The notes beneath the pieces are model-generated. The model was not told where the DNA came from. It made no database searches and saw only the letters and a list, made by a program, of their open reading frames with translations. The translations under genes and the position numbers were made by a program. Below are positions 62,870-64,000 of a DNA stretch of 64,000 nucleotides, in pieces. Position 1 is the stretch's first letter, and each line of letters opens with the position of its first letter. Source of the stretch: Pseudomonadota bacterium (lineage in GTDB: Bacteria; Pseudomonadota; Alphaproteobacteria; GCA-2746255); assembly GCA_040752895.1 (NCBI GenBank), contig JBFMHN010000001.1, positions 537,213 through 601,212 of the forward strand. Direction: 5' to 3'.

Positions 62870-63924
62870 ACGCGACCATCGACTGGCTACAGGTACCGGC
62901 CGCACTGCCGGACGGCGATGCCCGGCGGGCCGCCGAAGCGCGTCAGGCGACTCTCACCAAGCCGCCCGGTGCCTTGGGAAGGCTCGAGGAAATCGCGATT
63001 CGGCTGGCGGCGCTGCAAGGCACCGAGCGACCCCACGTGGACCCGGTGTGCATCGCCGTATTTGCCGCCGATCATGGCGTGGCGGAGGAAGGCATCTCGG
63101 CCTTTCCCCAAGCGGTCACCGCCGAGATGGTAAGAAACTACGCCCATGGTGGCGCCGCCATCAACGTGCTGGCCCGCGCACTCGGTGCGGAACTGGAAGT
63201 GATCAACTTAGGTACGGTCGACGACCCTGGCCCCCTGGAAGGCGTGCTGAACCTTTCACTTGGTCCCGGCACCGCCAATTTCTGCCGGGAACCGGCCATG
63301 CACGAAGAACAGCTTTTCCGCGCCCTGAGTGCGGGCCGCCAAGCGGTTGAACGCGCCAAGCTGGCCGGCGCGCGACTCTTCATCGGCGGCGAGATGGGCA
63401 TTGGCAACACCACCACCGCAGCAGCGCTGGCCTGCGCCTTGCTTGATGAAGCGCCGGAACGGCTCGCCGGTCCGGGCGCTGGCTTGGGTGCGCAAGGGAT
63501 CGCGCATAAGACCGGGATTATCAGCCAAGCACTGGACCGGCACAGCCGATACCATGGCGCACCGTTGGAAGCGTTGCGCCGGCTCGGTGGCTTTGAGATC
63601 GCGGCGTTAACCGGCAGCTATATGGCTTGCGCACAGATGGGTCTGCCGTCGCTGGTGGATGGCTTCATCAGCTCGGTGGCGGCGCTCATCGCTGCACGGC
63701 TATGCCCCGGTGCCGAAAGTTGGTTTCTTTTCTCGCACATCTCGGCGGAACCAGGCCACCGAACCGTGCTCGACACACTAGACGCTCGGCCCTTTCTAGA
63801 CCTCGGTATGCGCTTAGGCGAGGGCAGTGGTGCAGCAGCCACGGTGCCACTGTTGCGCCTCGCCTGCGCGCTACACAATGGAATGGCGACCTTTGCCGAA
63901 GCACAAGTCTCTGAAAAAACCTGA
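62866..63924 (+). CDS. cobT: Nicotinate-nucleotide-DMB phosphoribosyltransferase
   Basis: This 352-aa enzyme makes alpha-ribazole phosphate. It carries [53 protein letters not shown] and the catalytic Glu in [11 protein letters not shown]. Start is a TTG at 62866 overlapping the cobU stop (TTGA) with AAAGGAG upstream, a rare start codon that this position nevertheless supports strongly. Confidence 0.95.
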   Translation: MNATIDWLQVPAALPDGDARRAAEARQATLTKPPGALGRLEEIAIRLAALQGTERPHVDPVCIAVFAADHGVAEEGISAFPQAVTAEMVRNYAHGGAAINVLARALGAELEVINLGTVDDPGPLEGVLNLSLGPGTANFCREPAMHEEQLFRALSAGRQAVERAKLAGARLFIGGEMGIGNTTTAAALACALLDEAPERLAGPGAGLGAQGIAHKTGIISQALDRHSRYHGAPLEALRRLGGFEIAALTGSYMACAQMGLPSLVDGFISSVAALIAARLCPGAESWFLFSHISAEPGHRTVLDTLDARPFLDLGMRLGEGSGAAATVPLLRLACALHNGMATFAEAQVSEKT

Positions 63925-63933
63925 TACCGCGTC

Positions 63934-64000
63934 ATGAAAAATTTCACCCGCATTGATCTCCTGCGCCACGGCGAAACGCAAGGCGGCGCTTGCTTTCGCG
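63934..64000 (+). CDS. cobC: Alpha-ribazole phosphatase, partial at window edge
   Basis: Only 22 codons are visible. They read KNFTRIDLLRHGETQGGACF, with the RHGET signature of histidine phosphatases. In this place, directly after cobT, it should be the CobC/CbiC-type alpha-ribazole-5'-phosphate phosphatase. The gene continues beyond the window; cobS would be expected next. Confidence 0.82.
   Translation, partial: MKNFTRIDLLRHGETQGGACFR

Noticed and set aside
1-64000. Mobile elements, prophage or integrase
   Set aside because: No transposase, recombinase or phage genes and no terminal inverted repeats with target duplications were seen.

Overview
The window is a GC-rich, densely coded bacterial chromosome segment. 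Single-copy housekeeping and cell-envelope genes (psd-pssA, a two-transmembrane histidine kinase of PdhS/DivJ style, DUF2849-sulfite reductase-DUF934, typA, an HpnL-like membrane protein, tRNA-Gln) point to an alphaproteobacterium of Rhodospirillales type. This is inferred from gene content and order, not from a marker phylogeny. No insertion sequence, phage, integrase, rRNA or CRISPR array was seen.

Layout. 0.2-2 kb: tRNA-Gln(CTG), an exported Rap1a/Tai-like protein and a sensor kinase. 2-14 kb: an envelope region with phospholipid synthesis (psd, pssA), GDP-L-fucose synthesis (manC, gmd, fcl), a Gld-type ABC system, a UDP-sugar dehydrogenase, the remnant of a WbpD-like acetyltransferase and a WbpE-like aminotransferase. 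14-16 kb: small stress and cysteine-rich proteins and an HpnL-like protein. 16-19.5 kb: assimilatory sulfite reduction and an Lrp regulator. 19.5-26 kb: an oxyanion and redox-stress block (HTH/PBP regulator, ChrA, tandem-domain protein, ECF sigma with zinc anti-sigma, DoxX-like protein, MsrB, MsrA). 26-32.5 kb: P2-type cation ATPase, RhlE helicase and TypA GTPase. 32.5-34.5 kb: a membrane-bound GH17 enzyme. 34.6-46.3 kb: a ketone-catabolism island with acetone carboxylase alpha, gamma and beta, an acyl-CoA synthetase, two Old Yellow Enzymes, an ABM monooxygenase, an SDR and a DUF7064/7065-like protein. 46.6-52.9 kb: a copper-type P1B ATPase, then an overlapping cassette of beta-CASP nuclease, NMP phosphorylase and PRPP synthetase. 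52.9-54.2 kb: a decayed patch with a twice-frameshifted transglutaminase-like gene. 54.25-64 kb: a cobalamin-riboswitch operon (btuB, btuM, cobO, cbiA, bluB, btuF, cbiB, cobD, cobU, cobT, cobC) that runs off the right edge.

How the genes work together. The B12 operon covers outer-membrane uptake (BtuB), probable inner-membrane uptake with decyanation (BtuM), adenosylation, a,c-amidation, dimethylbenzimidazole synthesis and nucleotide-loop assembly. The gene order, start-stop overlaps throughout and the decayed left flank suggest it arrived as a unit. The acetone carboxylase genes would turn acetone or a related ketone plus CO2 into a beta-keto acid, which the neighbouring synthetase could activate with CoA. 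The nuclease, phosphorylase and PRPP synthetase genes look like a route from RNA to NMP to ribose phosphates to PRPP. The least explained items are that nucleotide cassette, the BtuM plus leaderless BtuF pairing without BtuCD, the NPC-repeat secreted protein and the intact HTH/PBP regulator beside chrA.
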